Positions 52,440-61,671 of a stretch of DNA of 64,000 nt are shown here, one piece after another. This stretch comes from Paraburkholderia elongata (GTDB taxonomy: Bacteria; Pseudomonadota; Gammaproteobacteria; Burkholderiales; Burkholderiaceae). Where the stretch lies: the NCBI RefSeq assembly GCF_013177735.1, contig NZ_WOEZ01000032.1:1-64000 (forward strand), in the 5' to 3' direction. Position 1 is the first letter of the stretch. The number at the start of each line of letters is the position of its first letter. The position numbers were made by a program, and so were the translations under genes. The notes beneath the pieces were generated by a model. It saw nothing but the letters and a program-made list of their open reading frames with translations. It searched no databases and was not told the DNA's origin.

Positions 52440-53453
52440 TTATTTCGAACCGGTGAACTCGTTGGTGTAGGTTTTAGCCAGCTCGATATGCTTGCCTTTG
52501 ACCGACGGGTTGAACGCCGACAGCACCTTCAGCACGGTCTCCGGACCGTCAGCAGGCATCTTGCCGTCCTTCGTAAACATCGGCAGCGACGCTTTCAGCG
52601 CGCTCACGTAAAGCGGCTTGTCTTTCTGATAGTCGTCAGGCATCTTGGCTGCAATTTCTTCGGCGCTATGCGTGTTGATGAATTGCATCGTGCGAACGAA
52701 CGCGTGCGCAAGCTTGGCTGCTTCAGCCTTGTGAGAATCGACCCATGCCGCCTGGACGTAGAGGCTCGACGCCGGATAGGTGCCGCCCAACGCCGCCTTC
52801 GTGCCTTCGACCGAGCGCATGTCGACGAGCACCTTCGCGTCGCCGGACTTCTGCAGTGCCGAGACGGTCGGTTCGGTCGTCATGCCGGCGTCGATGCGGC
52901 CTTGTTTGATCGCCGCGATAAAGCTGGCGTCAGCGCCCACCGGCAGCATCGTGTATTCCGTGGACTGGATGCCGTGCTGTCCGGCAAGGTATTGCGTAAG
53001 GAAGCTTGTTGACGAACCGAGGCCAGTCACACCAAGCGTCTTGCCCTTCACGTCCGCCATCGATTTGAGCGTTTCGGCCGCTTTGGTCGATACCATTTCG
53101 ACCTCGCCCGGCACTTGCCCGAACACGACGATCGCCTTGACGTCCTTGCCCTTGGTCTGCAGATCTATCGTATGGTCGTAGAAACCGACCACAGCCTGAA
53201 CGGCGCCGGCCAGCAGTTCGTTTTCAGCGTCAACGCCGGCCGGCTGCGACAGAAGTTCGACATCGAGCCCTTCATCTTTGAAATAGCCGAGCTGTTCGGT
53301 CAGGCGCGCCGGCAAATAGATCAGCTTCGTGATACCGCCGACCATGATCGTGATCTTTCCGCCGTCGGCGGCGCTGGCGTGCTGCGACGCAAGGCTGAAC
53401 AGCAGGCCGGAAGCAACGGCGATATGGCGCAGCGTGCGAAAGCTAGGGGTCAT
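52440..53453 (-). CDS. ABC-transporter substrate-binding protein (NMT1/SsuA family), orphan
   Basis: A 337-aa periplasmic binding protein. The signal peptide MTPSFRTLRHIAVASGLLFS ends ASA, and the mature part begins with the KLIYLPARLTEQLGYFKDEG pattern of SsuA/NMT1/THI5-like proteins. Later segments are DVKGKTLGVTGLGSSTSFLT and RIDAGMTTEPTVSAL. These proteins bind sulfonates, nitrate-like anions, aromatics or pyrimidine precursors. No permease or ATPase gene adjoins it, so its partner is elsewhere or it borrows one. ATG 53453 is chosen from the signal peptide. The ligand is unknown. Confidence 0.87.
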   Translation of the reverse strand: MTPSFRTLRHIAVASGLLFSLASQHASAADGGKITIMVGGITKLIYLPARLTEQLGYFKDEGLDVELLSQPAGVDAENELLAGAVQAVVGFYDHTIDLQTKGKDVKAIVVFGQVPGEVEMVSTKAAETLKSMADVKGKTLGVTGLGSSTSFLTQYLAGQHGIQSTEYTMLPVGADASFIAAIKQGRIDAGMTTEPTVSALQKSGDAKVLVDMRSVEGTKAALGGTYPASSLYVQAAWVDSHKAEAAKLAHAFVRTMQFINTHSAEEIAAKMPDDYQKDKPLYVSALKASLPMFTKDGKMPADGPETVLKVLSAFNPSVKGKHIELAKTYTNEFTGSK

Positions 53454-53661
53454 CGATAGTCTCCGTTTTTGTCTGGCGCGGCGGAATGCCGGCCGTCTGC
53501 ATCGATGGGGCGATTCTAGGGGACCGAATCCTTCCCTCGGCTTACACGGAGACTCAGGTTCCATACGGGATTTCCATGAGAGGCGAGCACGCCGTCATGC
53601 AAGATCTGAGTATGAATTATTACACTTTCATTACAATAGTGGGCCCATGTCGGGCGCACAT

Positions 53662-53726
53662 AAAAAAAGCCAAGGCGGTGAAGCCTTGGCTTGGAGAATT
53701 CTGCTGGTTGAGAGATCCAGCAGAAT
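53662..53726 (-). terminator. Terminator hairpin plus a second perfect hairpin
   Basis: Minus strand: AAGCCAAGGC, 6-nt loop, GCCTTGGCTT, then a run of T (53692 down to 53662), an intrinsic terminator for the small gene ending at 53801. Directly upstream is a second hairpin, ATTCTGCTGG with a 9-nt loop and CCAGCAGAAT (53698-53726). The pair could form a reinforced terminator or a stable 3' end. Confidence 0.75.
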
Positions 53727-53800
53727 CCGAGGGCGGCTACTGCGCCTTGGAACGCAGCAGCCCCCAGGTACCGTAACAACAGCCTGGCGAGCGCCGAAGC

Positions 53801-53959
53801 TCAATGCCGGGCGTTGTTCCAGTGCGGCCAGTAGTGACGGTGATCCAACTGCCTAAGCCGCTTTCGACGCATCTGCTCCCGGTAATAATGAGCGGCGACT
53901 AACACGGGCGCCATCGCCAGCACGAACGAACCCACCACGATTCCCACTGTTTCACTCAT
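53801..53959 (-). CDS. Small 52-aa single-TM protein
   Basis: ATG 53959 has GGAGGG 5 nt upstream. The product has one TM helix (MSETVGIVVGSFVLAMAPVL) followed by a basic, Arg/His-rich tail (YYREQMRRKRLRQLDHRHYW). It lies 28 bp after the phaB stop on the same strand and before a terminator, so it probably ends the PHB operon. I know no function. The tail may interact with acidic lipid or nucleic acid. Confidence 0.65.
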   Translation of the reverse strand: MSETVGIVVGSFVLAMAPVLVAAHYYREQMRRKRLRQLDHRHYWPHWNNARH

Positions 53960-53987
53960 CGTACCCTCCATTGCAGAACGACCGGCT

Positions 53988-54731
53988 TCACTGCAGGTGT
54001 TGCCCCCCGTTGATGGCAATGTTGGCTCCGGTCACGAAACCCGCCTCGTGCGAGCACAGGTACAGCACGAGTGCGGCGATTTCATCGGGTTGTCCGAGCC
54101 GGCCAACCGGAATCTGCGGAATGATCTTCGTCTCGCGGATGTCCTCGGGCACCGCCATCACCATCTTCGTCGCGATAAAGCCGGGCGAGATCGTGTTGAC
54201 GGTGACACCTTTCTTCGCCACCTCAAGCGCCAGCGATTTCGTGAAGCCATGCATGCCGGCCTTGGCCGCCGCATAGTTGGTCTGGCCGAACCCGCCCTTG
54301 GAGCCGATGATCGACGAGACATTGATGATGCGACCCCAGCCACGTTCGACCATGCTGTCGCACACCGGCTTCGTCATGTTGAACACCGAATCGAGGTTGG
54401 TCCGGATTGCCGCGTCCCAATTGACCTTGTCGAGCTTTTTGAAGCTGGCGTCGCGCGTGATGCCGGCGTTGTTGATCAGAATGTCGACCGGTCCGACCTC
54501 AGTTCTGATTTGCGCCGCGCATCTTTCACACGAGTCGTAGTCGGCGACGTCGACCGTGTAGGCGAGGAATTGCCGTCCCTGCGCTTCCATCCGGGCGTGC
54601 CACTCGTTCGCACCGGTGTTGCCCGGAGAACAGGTGACCACGACCGCATACCCGGCGTCATGCAGCTTGATGCTGATCGCTTCGCCAAGTCCGCCCGTTC
54701 CACCCGTCACCACCGCGATCTGCTTTGCCAT
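53988..54731 (-). CDS. phaB: Acetoacetyl-CoA reductase (PhaB)
   Basis: A 247-aa NADPH-dependent SDR that makes (R)-3-hydroxybutyryl-CoA for polyhydroxybutyrate synthesis. The cofactor motif is AVVTGGTGGLGEAISIKL. The catalytic Ser is in NVSSIIGSKGGFGQ and the Tyr-Lys in TNYAAAKAGMHGF. The GFIATKMV and C-terminal SHEAGFVTGANIAINGG segments match PhaB. ATG 54731 is chosen; a longer in-frame start at 54827 adds an unrelated leader. The phasin gene lies upstream on the same strand, so granule formation and monomer supply are encoded together. Confidence 0.92.
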   Translation of the reverse strand: MAKQIAVVTGGTGGLGEAISIKLHDAGYAVVVTCSPGNTGANEWHARMEAQGRQFLAYTVDVADYDSCERCAAQIRTEVGPVDILINNAGITRDASFKKLDKVNWDAAIRTNLDSVFNMTKPVCDSMVERGWGRIINVSSIIGSKGGFGQTNYAAAKAGMHGFTKSLALEVAKKGVTVNTISPGFIATKMVMAVPEDIRETKIIPQIPVGRLGQPDEIAALVLYLCSHEAGFVTGANIAINGGQHLQ

Positions 54732-54859
54732 CGAATCGTCCTCATAAAAGCCGGCGTTATGCTCATCTGGAGCAACACTGCCTTCAGTCCATGAATTGAA
54801 TACTGGAAGCTTTGATTCCTTATCCATAAGGAATCCTTTATATATTACAAGAACCTCAC

Positions 54860-54879
54860 CGCGGGCATTGCTGCCCGCG
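54860..54879 (-). terminator. Hairpin after the phasin gene (weak terminator)
   Basis: CGCGGGCA, loop of four, TGCCCGCG: a perfect 8-bp stem 6 bp past the phasin stop codon. The following T-run is weak on the minus strand, so it may attenuate rather than end transcription into phaB. Confidence 0.5.
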
Positions 54880-54885
54880 TCAGTT

Positions 54886-55455
54886 CTATCGCTTCGCGCC
54901 CGCGGCTACGGGTGCCTGCCCGGAGTTGCTTTGCAGAGCCTTTGACGCTGTGGCTGTGACTGCATCAAAATTACTCCCGGCAACCTGCACCGCCTGTTGC
55001 CCCGTTTTCTGCAACGTTTCGTACAGGGTCGTGGTGGCGGCAATCGCGGATTTCCACGCAGCGATCGCGGCTTCAGAACCTGCGGGACCATGCTTCGCCG
55101 CTTCCTCGACGAGTGTCTGCACGCGATCGTTATACCGATCGTAGTGCGTCTGTGCGAGTTGCGCGACTTCAGCTTGAGTGGTCGATGCGATATCGAACAC
55201 TTGCCGGCTGTATGACAGCGATTTTTCCGCGAAGGGTCCGGTGAACCCTGCTTGCTGCGCGAACCATTGCGGCGGCTCCGTCGTGCCGGACACCTTGGTC
55301 ATGTTCTCCTGCACCTCGGCCAGCGTGGCCCTGACGGCCTGCAGGTTCAGAGCGACCAGTTTTTCGACGCCTTCAAAGACCTTTCCGGCCACCCCAAAGA
55401 ACGCGTCGACGTTGGCCTGCGCGGCAGCAACCTGCTCGGGACTCAATAGAGTCAT
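54886..55455 (-). CDS. phaP: Phasin (PHB granule-associated protein)
   Basis: A 189-aa phasin of the Phasin_2 family that coats PHB granules. It starts MTLLSPEQVAAAQANVDAFF and consists of amphipathic helices rich in Ala, Gln and Glu (GVEKLVALNLQAVRATLAEV, QTLVEEAAKHGPAGSEAAI). It ends in a low-complexity Ala/Gly/Lys tail. ATG 55455 has GAGGAATTC upstream; an ATG-like start 5 codons earlier is less likely. It is the first gene of the PHB group shared with phaB. Confidence 0.9.
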   Translation of the reverse strand: MTLLSPEQVAAAQANVDAFFGVAGKVFEGVEKLVALNLQAVRATLAEVQENMTKVSGTTEPPQWFAQQAGFTGPFAEKSLSYSRQVFDIASTTQAEVAQLAQTHYDRYNDRVQTLVEEAAKHGPAGSEAAIAAWKSAIAATTTLYETLQKTGQQAVQVAGSNFDAVTATASKALQSNSGQAPVAAGAKR

Positions 55456-55559
55456 GGTTGAATTCCTCATAATTCGGTCCGGCGCGCGAAACCCCGATCG
55501 GACGGGTGTGTTGCGGCGGATCGCGATGATAGATAAATCGAACTGGATGCCGCAGATGC

Positions 55560-55757
55560 CTAGCGCATCCGGGCAACCGCCTTGAGAATGGAATCGCCTT
55601 CGCTTGTGACCTGAGGACGTGAGCGTCCGGACGCGAGGTTTTCCAGTGATATGAGTTGCCGCTCGAGCAGGGCGTCGAGCTCCGCGCGGCCCAGTTCAAT
55701 CTGATCCGGCGCGTTTTTGATGAGCATTAAGGTAGCGAATTCATGGGGACTCAGCAT
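55560..55757 (-). CDS. 65-aa conserved-looking small protein near PHB genes
   Basis: ATG 55757 has GAGGAGA upstream. The product MLSPHEFATLMLIKNAPDQI... is soluble and helical, with an ELDALLERQLISLENL stretch that could form a coiled coil, and a charged C-terminus. I do not recognise a family by name, though similar small proteins occur by phasin genes in Burkholderia as far as I recall. It may regulate or associate with PHB granules. Confidence 0.55.
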   Translation of the reverse strand: MLSPHEFATLMLIKNAPDQIELGRAELDALLERQLISLENLASGRSRPQVTSEGDSILKAVARMR

Positions 55758-56352
55758 AGCGTCTCCTCGATTTAGTCTATCTGCACGGGAAGCATTAATT
55801 ACCCCTCCAGCATGAATGCCCGGCAAATATTTCTGCCGTCTCCGCAACGCAATCGTTCGAGAAATCACGTCACGGAGACGCCATCATAACTGTTAAATAT
55901 TCAATTGCAATATGCGGGATGCGTTTTATTAAAGCAGCCGTTTCGTCTGTTGAATTTCGTTTTGTCTGATGAATATTTTTGCATCGCATGGCCGCGCGCC
56001 GCCCCCCCACTGCGCCCTCGCCGACCCCGTGGATGCCATGCCTGGCATGGCTGACGCGTTGATCCGGCGACGCACCCATGTTTGAATAGACCGCTTAATT
56101 AACGATATCCATTCACTTTGATTTCATTGGCTTGTTTGTATTTGAATATTATATTTATAGCCCGGCGTTTTATCCCAGCAACCGCCATACCCCAACATTG
56201 CGAACTATTTATTACAGCGCGTATAAGTTTGCACAATAGCCGGCATTTCGAACAGCGCAAAGGCTTCAGGCCAATTTATCGGATCGAACTCCGCAACCAG
56301 CAATCCCGCCAGCCACGCTGAAGCCAACGAAGGCGATTCGCGCAAGGTCCGC
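55758..56352. other. Low-GC intergenic region with a 17-bp palindrome
   Basis: About 595 bp with no supportable gene. It is clearly lower in GC than its surroundings, especially 55870-56220. GCCATGCC-T-GGCATGGC (56035-56051) is a perfect dyad and a candidate operator. Composition suggests old foreign DNA or the relic of a removed element. Confidence 0.4.
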
Positions 56353-57459
56353 TTATATGCGTGCGTGCCACACTGCCGAAGGAATGCCAACCGCGCCGTC
56401 AAATAACCACCGCGCAGTGCGCAACAGCGCGGCGCTCAGCACTTCGCGCTGGTCGGGGTTGCCGCCGAGAGCGAGTTCGACCGTGAACTCGCCTGTCGGG
56501 TGTTCGACCGACACACGTTTTCGCGTGCCTTCGGCGTCCACATCGGCCAGGCCGTCGCAGACCGTGCCAGGCAGTACCGCGGCTGTGGCCACGCTCACCG
56601 CACCGAGTACGCCGATCGACGCATGGCAGCGATGCGGAATGAAGCTGCGCGTACTGATCGTGCCGCCATGGCGAGGCTCCGCCACCAGACACATCTTCGG
56701 GACCGTGCGCGCGCTCACGTCGCCGAGATTCATCATCGGCCCCACTGCGAGCCGGACCTTTTCGATGCGCGCTTTCAACTCCTCATCCGCGTCGAGTTGC
56801 TCGCGCGTTTCGTAGCCGGTGCGCCCGAGATCGCGCGCTCGCATCAGCACGAGCGGCATGCCGTTGTCGATGCACGTCACCTCGATATCGTCGACCGCAT
56901 CCTTGAGATGCCCCGTTGGCAGCAGCGCGCCGCAGGTGGAACCGGCGGTGTCCCTGAATTCCAGCGGAATCGGCGCGGCCAGGCCCGGCACGCCGTCGAT
57001 GCGGGCATCGCCTTCGTAAGTGACCTGGCGTCCCGGCGTGCTCACCGTCGCCACCGCGATCTGCCCGGTGTTGACCATGTGAATCGCGACCCGGGTGCTG
57101 CCTTCCTGCGCGTCCACGAGACCGCGTTCGATCGCAAACGGCCCGACGCCCGCGAGAATGTTGCCGCAATTCTGCCCAAAATCGACGCGGGCTTCGTTCA
57201 CAACGACTTGCGCAAACAGATAGTCGACGTCGGCATCGTCGCGCATGGAGCGCGAGATGATCGCCACCTTGCTCGTCAACGGATCCGCGCCGCCGATACC
57301 GTCGATCTGACGCGGATCGGGCGAGCCCATCACGGCAAGCAGAACGCGGTCCCGCGCAGCAGGATCGGCAGGCAAATCCGACGCCATAAAATACGCGCCT
57401 TTCGACGTGCCGCCGCGCATCATCATGCACGGTATACGCGTTTGTGCGCGACTGGACAT
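56353..57459 (-). CDS. galD: 4-oxalomesaconate tautomerase, PrpF family (GalD)
   Basis: A 368-aa PrpF-fold isomerase. In the gallate pathway GalD converts the keto to the enol form of 4-oxalomesaconate for hydration by GalB. The family opening CMMMRGGTSKGAYF, the DFGQNCGNILAGVGPFA loop carrying the active-site Cys, and the second Cys region DTAGSTCGALLPTG are visible. ATG 57459 is preferred (GAGAGG upstream). Gene order galB-galC-galD with 4-14 bp junctions supports the assignment over methylaconitate isomerase. Confidence 0.85.
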   Translation of the reverse strand: MSSRAQTRIPCMMMRGGTSKGAYFMASDLPADPAARDRVLLAVMGSPDPRQIDGIGGADPLTSKVAIISRSMRDDADVDYLFAQVVVNEARVDFGQNCGNILAGVGPFAIERGLVDAQEGSTRVAIHMVNTGQIAVATVSTPGRQVTYEGDARIDGVPGLAAPIPLEFRDTAGSTCGALLPTGHLKDAVDDIEVTCIDNGMPLVLMRARDLGRTGYETREQLDADEELKARIEKVRLAVGPMMNLGDVSARTVPKMCLVAEPRHGGTISTRSFIPHRCHASIGVLGAVSVATAAVLPGTVCDGLADVDAEGTRKRVSVEHPTGEFTVELALGGNPDQREVLSAALLRTARWLFDGAVGIPSAVWHARI

Positions 57460-57473
57460 GGCTCGCCTCTCCG

Positions 57474-58169
57474 TCAAAGGTCCTCGGCCGAGGCGACATA
57501 GCGCAGGCCCTTTTGCGCGAGCTTCTCGCGCATCGCGTAGTAGTCGAGGCCCAGTGTGCCGCCGGCCAGCACCGAACGCGTCTTCTCTTCTTTCGCCATG
57601 CGCGCTTGCGACGCCTGCGCAACGCTCGCCACGGTATCGAGCGGAACGATGACCACGCCGTCGTCATCCGCGACAACGACATCGCCGGGATTCACGATCT
57701 GCTGGGCGCATACCACCGGAATGTTCACCGAGCCGAGCGTTTCCTTGACCGTCCCTTGCGCGGACACGGCCTTCGACCAGACCGGGAATTTCATTTCCCT
57801 GAGCGAGGCTACATCCCGGCAACCCGCGTCAATGATCAGTCCGCGCACACCGCGTGCCGCTAGCGAGGTGGCGAGCAGGTCGCCGAAATAGCCGTCCTCG
57901 CAGGGCGAAGTCGGCGCCACGACGAGAACATCCCCCTCGCGGCATTGCTCGACGGCGACATGCAGCATCCAGTTGTCCGACGGCGGCACCAGCACCGTCA
58001 CTGCAGAACCCGCGATAGCCGGTCCTGAGTAGATCGGTCGCATATACGACGCGAGCAGGCCGAGACGGCTCTGTGCCTCGTGAACGGTGGCGGCGCCCGC
58101 GTGCTGCAGCACGGCCACATCGTGCGGATCGGCGCGGCGGATAGTCGTCACCACGACGCCCCGCTTCAT
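57474..58169 (-). CDS. galC: 4-carboxy-4-hydroxy-2-oxoadipate aldolase (GalC/LigK, RraA fold)
   Basis: A 231-aa RraA-fold class II aldolase that cleaves 4-carboxy-4-hydroxy-2-oxoadipate to pyruvate and oxaloacetate, and often decarboxylates oxaloacetate. The active-site Asp and Arg are in [15 protein letters not shown]. The metal/phosphate-like loop is in [18 protein letters not shown]. It ends the ring-cleavage route begun by galB and galD. ATG 58169 has GGAG 8 nt upstream. Its start overlaps the galB stop by 4 bp. Confidence 0.88.
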   Translation of the reverse strand: MKRGVVVTTIRRADPHDVAVLQHAGAATVHEAQSRLGLLASYMRPIYSGPAIAGSAVTVLVPPSDNWMLHVAVEQCREGDVLVVAPTSPCEDGYFGDLLATSLAARGVRGLIIDAGCRDVASLREMKFPVWSKAVSAQGTVKETLGSVNIPVVCAQQIVNPGDVVVADDDGVVIVPLDTVASVAQASQARMAKEEKTRSVLAGGTLGLDYYAMREKLAQKGLRYVASAEDL

Positions 58170-58894
58170 GACAGATCTCCTGTCACCGTAGGCGTGATGC
58201 GCTGATAGCCTTCCGCGTATTGGATATCGCGCGTGGCTGTGATGCCGATATTGCGCTTGGCCTGCACGCCGCGCTGCAGGGCGACCCGCGTGTAGTAGTC
58301 CCACAAGTGCTCCTGGCCCGCCATGCACTCGATCGCGCGACGCTTGGTTTCCCAGACCTCGGTGATATCGAGGAACGTATTGGGTATCCATTCGCATTGT
58401 TCGGTTTGATGCGGCTCGAACGCGTAGACAGGCGGCGCACCAACCACCTTCTGCCCGGGATTTTGACCTTCGGCCTGCGCGATGATCCGCGCTTCCTGCG
58501 CCACATGCATGGCGAGCGGATGATCAAAGTTGTACGGGTCTTTCTGCGAATGGCTCAGTACGAACGCCGGTTGCAGTTCACGGTACACATCGACGAGGCG
58601 CATCAGGGCCTCGTCCGAGACGCGCAATGGGTAATCGCCAAGGTCGAAGAACTCGACTTCCGCACCGAGGATGTCCGCGGCCCGCTCGGCTTCCTCCCTG
58701 CGCGCCGCCTTGACCTTCTCGATCGTCATTTCGCCCTTGCGCCAGAGTTTGGCCGACTCCCCGCGCTCACCGAACGAAAGGCACACGACCTTCGCGCGGT
58801 ATCCGTTTTTCTTGTGCAGAGCGATCGCGCCGCCTGCCCGCCACACGAAATCGGCGCTATGCGCGCTCACCACCAACATCGCCTTGTCTGCCAT
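58166..58894 (-). CDS. galB: 4-oxalomesaconate hydratase, PIG-L family (GalB)
   Basis: A 242-aa zinc enzyme of the PIG-L/LmbE family used in gallate catabolism to hydrate 4-oxalomesaconate. The zinc motif [12 protein letters not shown] replaces the AHPDD form of deacetylases, as known for GalB, and the later FDHPLAMHV supplies the third His. ATG 58894 begins the family-typical [12 protein letters not shown]; a longer start at 59029 would run through the promoter. Two CACTAT direct repeats and TCACTATGTGA lie about 20-45 bp upstream (58912-58934), a possible regulator site. Confidence 0.88.
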   Translation of the reverse strand: MADKAMLVVSAHSADFVWRAGGAIALHKKNGYRAKVVCLSFGERGESAKLWRKGEMTIEKVKAARREEAERAADILGAEVEFFDLGDYPLRVSDEALMRLVDVYRELQPAFVLSHSQKDPYNFDHPLAMHVAQEARIIAQAEGQNPGQKVVGAPPVYAFEPHQTEQCEWIPNTFLDITEVWETKRRAIECMAGQEHLWDYYTRVALQRGVQAKRNIGITATRDIQYAEGYQRITPTVTGDLS

Positions 58895-59140
58895 TTCCAA
58901 CCTGCCCGTATTCACTATGTGATGGGCACTATTGTAGGATTCGAAGGTGGTCTGGAAGCACCTAAAGGAGCGTGCAATGCCATCTAATCTGTTTATCGGT
59001 ATGGGTCGACTCAGCACGGGTCCGGCCACACGCCTTAAGCGGCCCGTGGCTCAGCGATGTGCGCGAACACGTCGACTGAAGCGTAGTGGCAGCGCGTGAG
59101 CGGCACGACGGGAATGCAATCACGCCGCCACACGCTCAAA

Positions 59141-60247
59141 TCAGAACAGGTGATGTATCCCGCTCAGAAACACGGTCTGCCTTCCACCTGACGCCGCCCC
59201 GATCCCAAGCGTATTCGCCACCGCCCCGCCACCCGCGGTCTCGAACATCAGATCCGCGTAGACTTGCGTCGCTTTCGATAGCGAATACACGTTCGCCACG
59301 GTGAATTGCGTCCAGCGACGCCCGGCGAGTGTCGCGCTCCACGCCCCCGCCGCGATTTCCTCCGCGGGCGTCAAGCGGACGTTGACGCCGCCGTCGATCG
59401 TGCGAAAGTGCTCGCTGCCGCCGTCCGACTGGATTCGCACATCCGTTGCGAGCGCATGCAGCGTCACGCGTTCAAAACGATACGATCCGCCGATCCCCAT
59501 GTCGCGTACCTGTTTCGCGTTGAAGGTTGAGCCGGGCGCGAGTGTCTGTCCTTCGAACGACGCCAGGCCGAGTCCATTGGAAAGCGGCAGCAAACGGTCG
59601 CGGTATTCGGAATACACCGCCACCAGCTTGAGCGGCCCATTTGTATAGTTAGCGCCGAAACTGATAGTCCGCCCATTGGTGTTGCTTGCCGACGCGCCGG
59701 GAAATCCGTAGAGCGCGCCGAAACTCAATCCACTGTAATTCGCGCTTTTCCATTTCACCGTGCTCGACAACTGCACTGGCAAGGTACTCCCGAGGCCATC
59801 GAGATTGCCGGGGTGAAACGCGGAGAAATCGCCAAGCAGTTGACCGGTCGACACCGAGCCGAGCCAATCGAAATTCCAGTCGGTCTGACGGCCGAGCGTC
59901 ACGGTGCCGAACATCGGATCGGACAGTCCCACATAGGCCTGACGATTGAAGAAGGTACTGCTGCTGGCGGACGCGCCGGTCGTCGTGACGAAACCGCTTT
60001 CGAGCCTGAATACCACCGAGCGTCCCGCGCCGATATCTTCGACGCCCTGGAAGCCGAAGCGGTCGGCCTGGAACGTGCCCTGCTCGGCGATATATGCATG
60101 GGCGCCGTGCAGGTTGCTCACGTAACCAAGTCCCGCGTCGAGACTTCCATACAGCGTGACACTGCTCTGGGCGTTGGCCGTAGTAGAAACGACGAGCGCA
60201 GCCAGGCACGCGACGACCGTCGCGCGGAAAGCGATATTGGTTTTCAT
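59141..60247 (-). CDS. Trimeric porin (Gram-negative porin family)
   Basis: A 368-aa outer-membrane porin. The signal peptide ends STTANAQ, and the mature start SSVTLYGSLDAGLGYVSN is typical. FGFQGVEDIGAGRSVVFRLE, AYVGLSDPMFGTVTLGRQ and the final VFLSGIHHLF support it. It lies 65 bp after the NCS2 permease stop and 246 bp before galB on the same strand, so it may be the outer-membrane entry for the same substrates. It lacks a visible terminator. Confidence 0.92.
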   Translation of the reverse strand: MKTNIAFRATVVACLAALVVSTTANAQSSVTLYGSLDAGLGYVSNLHGAHAYIAEQGTFQADRFGFQGVEDIGAGRSVVFRLESGFVTTTGASASSSTFFNRQAYVGLSDPMFGTVTLGRQTDWNFDWLGSVSTGQLLGDFSAFHPGNLDGLGSTLPVQLSSTVKWKSANYSGLSFGALYGFPGASASNTNGRTISFGANYTNGPLKLVAVYSEYRDRLLPLSNGLGLASFEGQTLAPGSTFNAKQVRDMGIGGSYRFERVTLHALATDVRIQSDGGSEHFRTIDGGVNVRLTPAEEIAAGAWSATLAGRRWTQFTVANVYSLSKATQVYADLMFETAGGGAVANTLGIGAASGGRQTVFLSGIHHLF

Positions 60248-60312
60248 GGAGAGAGGGTTGAAGCGTTCGAGGGAGGACTGCGAGGGCGTGCGTTAAACGT
60301 TAAAGCTCGGGA

Positions 60313-61641
60313 TCAGATTGCCTGGATCTTCTCCGCGGGCCTCACGCGCCATGCACCGAAAACCAGATTGACGACAATTGCGGTGAGCGTCCCCGCCGCC
60401 ATGCCGTTGCCCAATACGATCTGCGAATAGCCGGGGAACAATGCATACACGTTGGGGACCAGAATCGGCAGCAAGCCCACAACGAGCGCCGCCGCGAGCG
60501 TGTACTGATTGCCGCGTGCATGCAGGTCGACCTTGCCGAGCAGGTTGACGCCCATCACACCGATCATCGCGAACACGATCAGCGCCGTGCCGCCTACCAC
60601 CGGCGCGGGAATTGCGTAAGCGAAGCGTCCGAGCGGCGCAAACAGCGCGATGACCATCAGCATCGCACCAGCCGTCGCGGTCACGTAGCGCGAGCGCACA
60701 CCGGTGGTCTGCACGACGCCGATGTTCTCCGCGCTCGTGATGATGAGCGAGGTGCCCAGCAGCGAGCCGAGCAGCGACGCCACTGCATCGCCGCGAATGG
60801 TCCTCGGCACGTCACGGCGCATGTCGATCTTCTTGCCGGTGATCTCGCCGACGGCAACCGTCTGACCCGTCGCCTCGGCCATCGAGATGACGCTGAAGAT
60901 CAGCATCGGCAGCGCGGCGAGCACGTCGAAGCGCGGCATGCCGAACGGTAGCAGCGTCGGCAGGGTGAAGAGCGGACCGCTCCACATGCCGCCCGCGGGC
61001 ATCAGCCCGATTGCCCAGCCTGCACACGTGCCGATCGCGAGGCCGATCAGCACGGCAAGCCGCCCCACCGTGCCCTTGAACAGACGCGCCACGGCCAGCG
61101 TGCCCACGATCGTGAGCAGCGCGAGGCCAAGCGACTGCGGCCGCGCGAAACCAGGCGTTCCCTGCTGGCCGACGATGATGCCGGCGTAGATCTTGATGAG
61201 ACTCACCGAGACGAGCAGCAGCATCGTTCCCACCACCACGCGCGGGAAGAACCGCAGGCAGCGCGCAAATACCGGCAATACGAGCCAGTAGAACAGGCTG
61301 GTGAGAATCGCCGCGCCCGCGGCAGTGCGCAGATCCGTCTGCGTGGCGATGACGGCGAACAGCATGGCAGGCGCGCCGCCCGGCACCATCACGAAGGGCA
61401 ACCGTGAACCGACCGATCCCGCCCCGAGCGATTGCAGCAGTGTGCCGGCGCCGCAGGCAAAGAAGGTCGCACCGATCAGTTGCACGGTCATGCCCGATGA
61501 GAGCGACAACATCCTCGACACCAGAAAAACCGCGGTGACGGGCGAAGCCGCCATCGACAGGACATGCTGCAAGCCGAACAGCACGAGTTGCCACGCGGGC
61601 AAGCGCGCATCGACGCTATGTGAGGCTGGGTCTGGATTCAC
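60313..61641 (-). CDS. NCS2-family permease (nucleobase:cation symporter-2)
   Basis: A 442-aa, about 14-TM uracil/xanthine-type permease. The N-terminal QLVLFGLQHVLSMAASPVTA contains the His of the NCS2 signature, and ATGQTVAVGEITGKKID and TSLIITSAENIGVVQTTGVR hold the substrate-site acids and Asn. In bacteria NCS2 members take up uracil, xanthine, urate or sometimes ascorbate-like and aromatic anions. Next to galBCD its cargo is not certain. It is 30 bp after the arylsulfotransferase-like gene. Confidence 0.88.
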   Translation of the reverse strand: MNPDPASHSVDARLPAWQLVLFGLQHVLSMAASPVTAVFLVSRMLSLSSGMTVQLIGATFFACGAGTLLQSLGAGSVGSRLPFVMVPGGAPAMLFAVIATQTDLRTAAGAAILTSLFYWLVLPVFARCLRFFPRVVVGTMLLLVSVSLIKIYAGIIVGQQGTPGFARPQSLGLALLTIVGTLAVARLFKGTVGRLAVLIGLAIGTCAGWAIGLMPAGGMWSGPLFTLPTLLPFGMPRFDVLAALPMLIFSVISMAEATGQTVAVGEITGKKIDMRRDVPRTIRGDAVASLLGSLLGTSLIITSAENIGVVQTTGVRSRYVTATAGAMLMVIALFAPLGRFAYAIPAPVVGGTALIVFAMIGVMGVNLLGKVDLHARGNQYTLAAALVVGLLPILVPNVYALFPGYSQIVLGNGMAAGTLTAIVVNLVFGAWRVRPAEKIQAI

Positions 61642-61671
61642 GTTACCCCCGAGGGATCGAAATCGCGGCGT

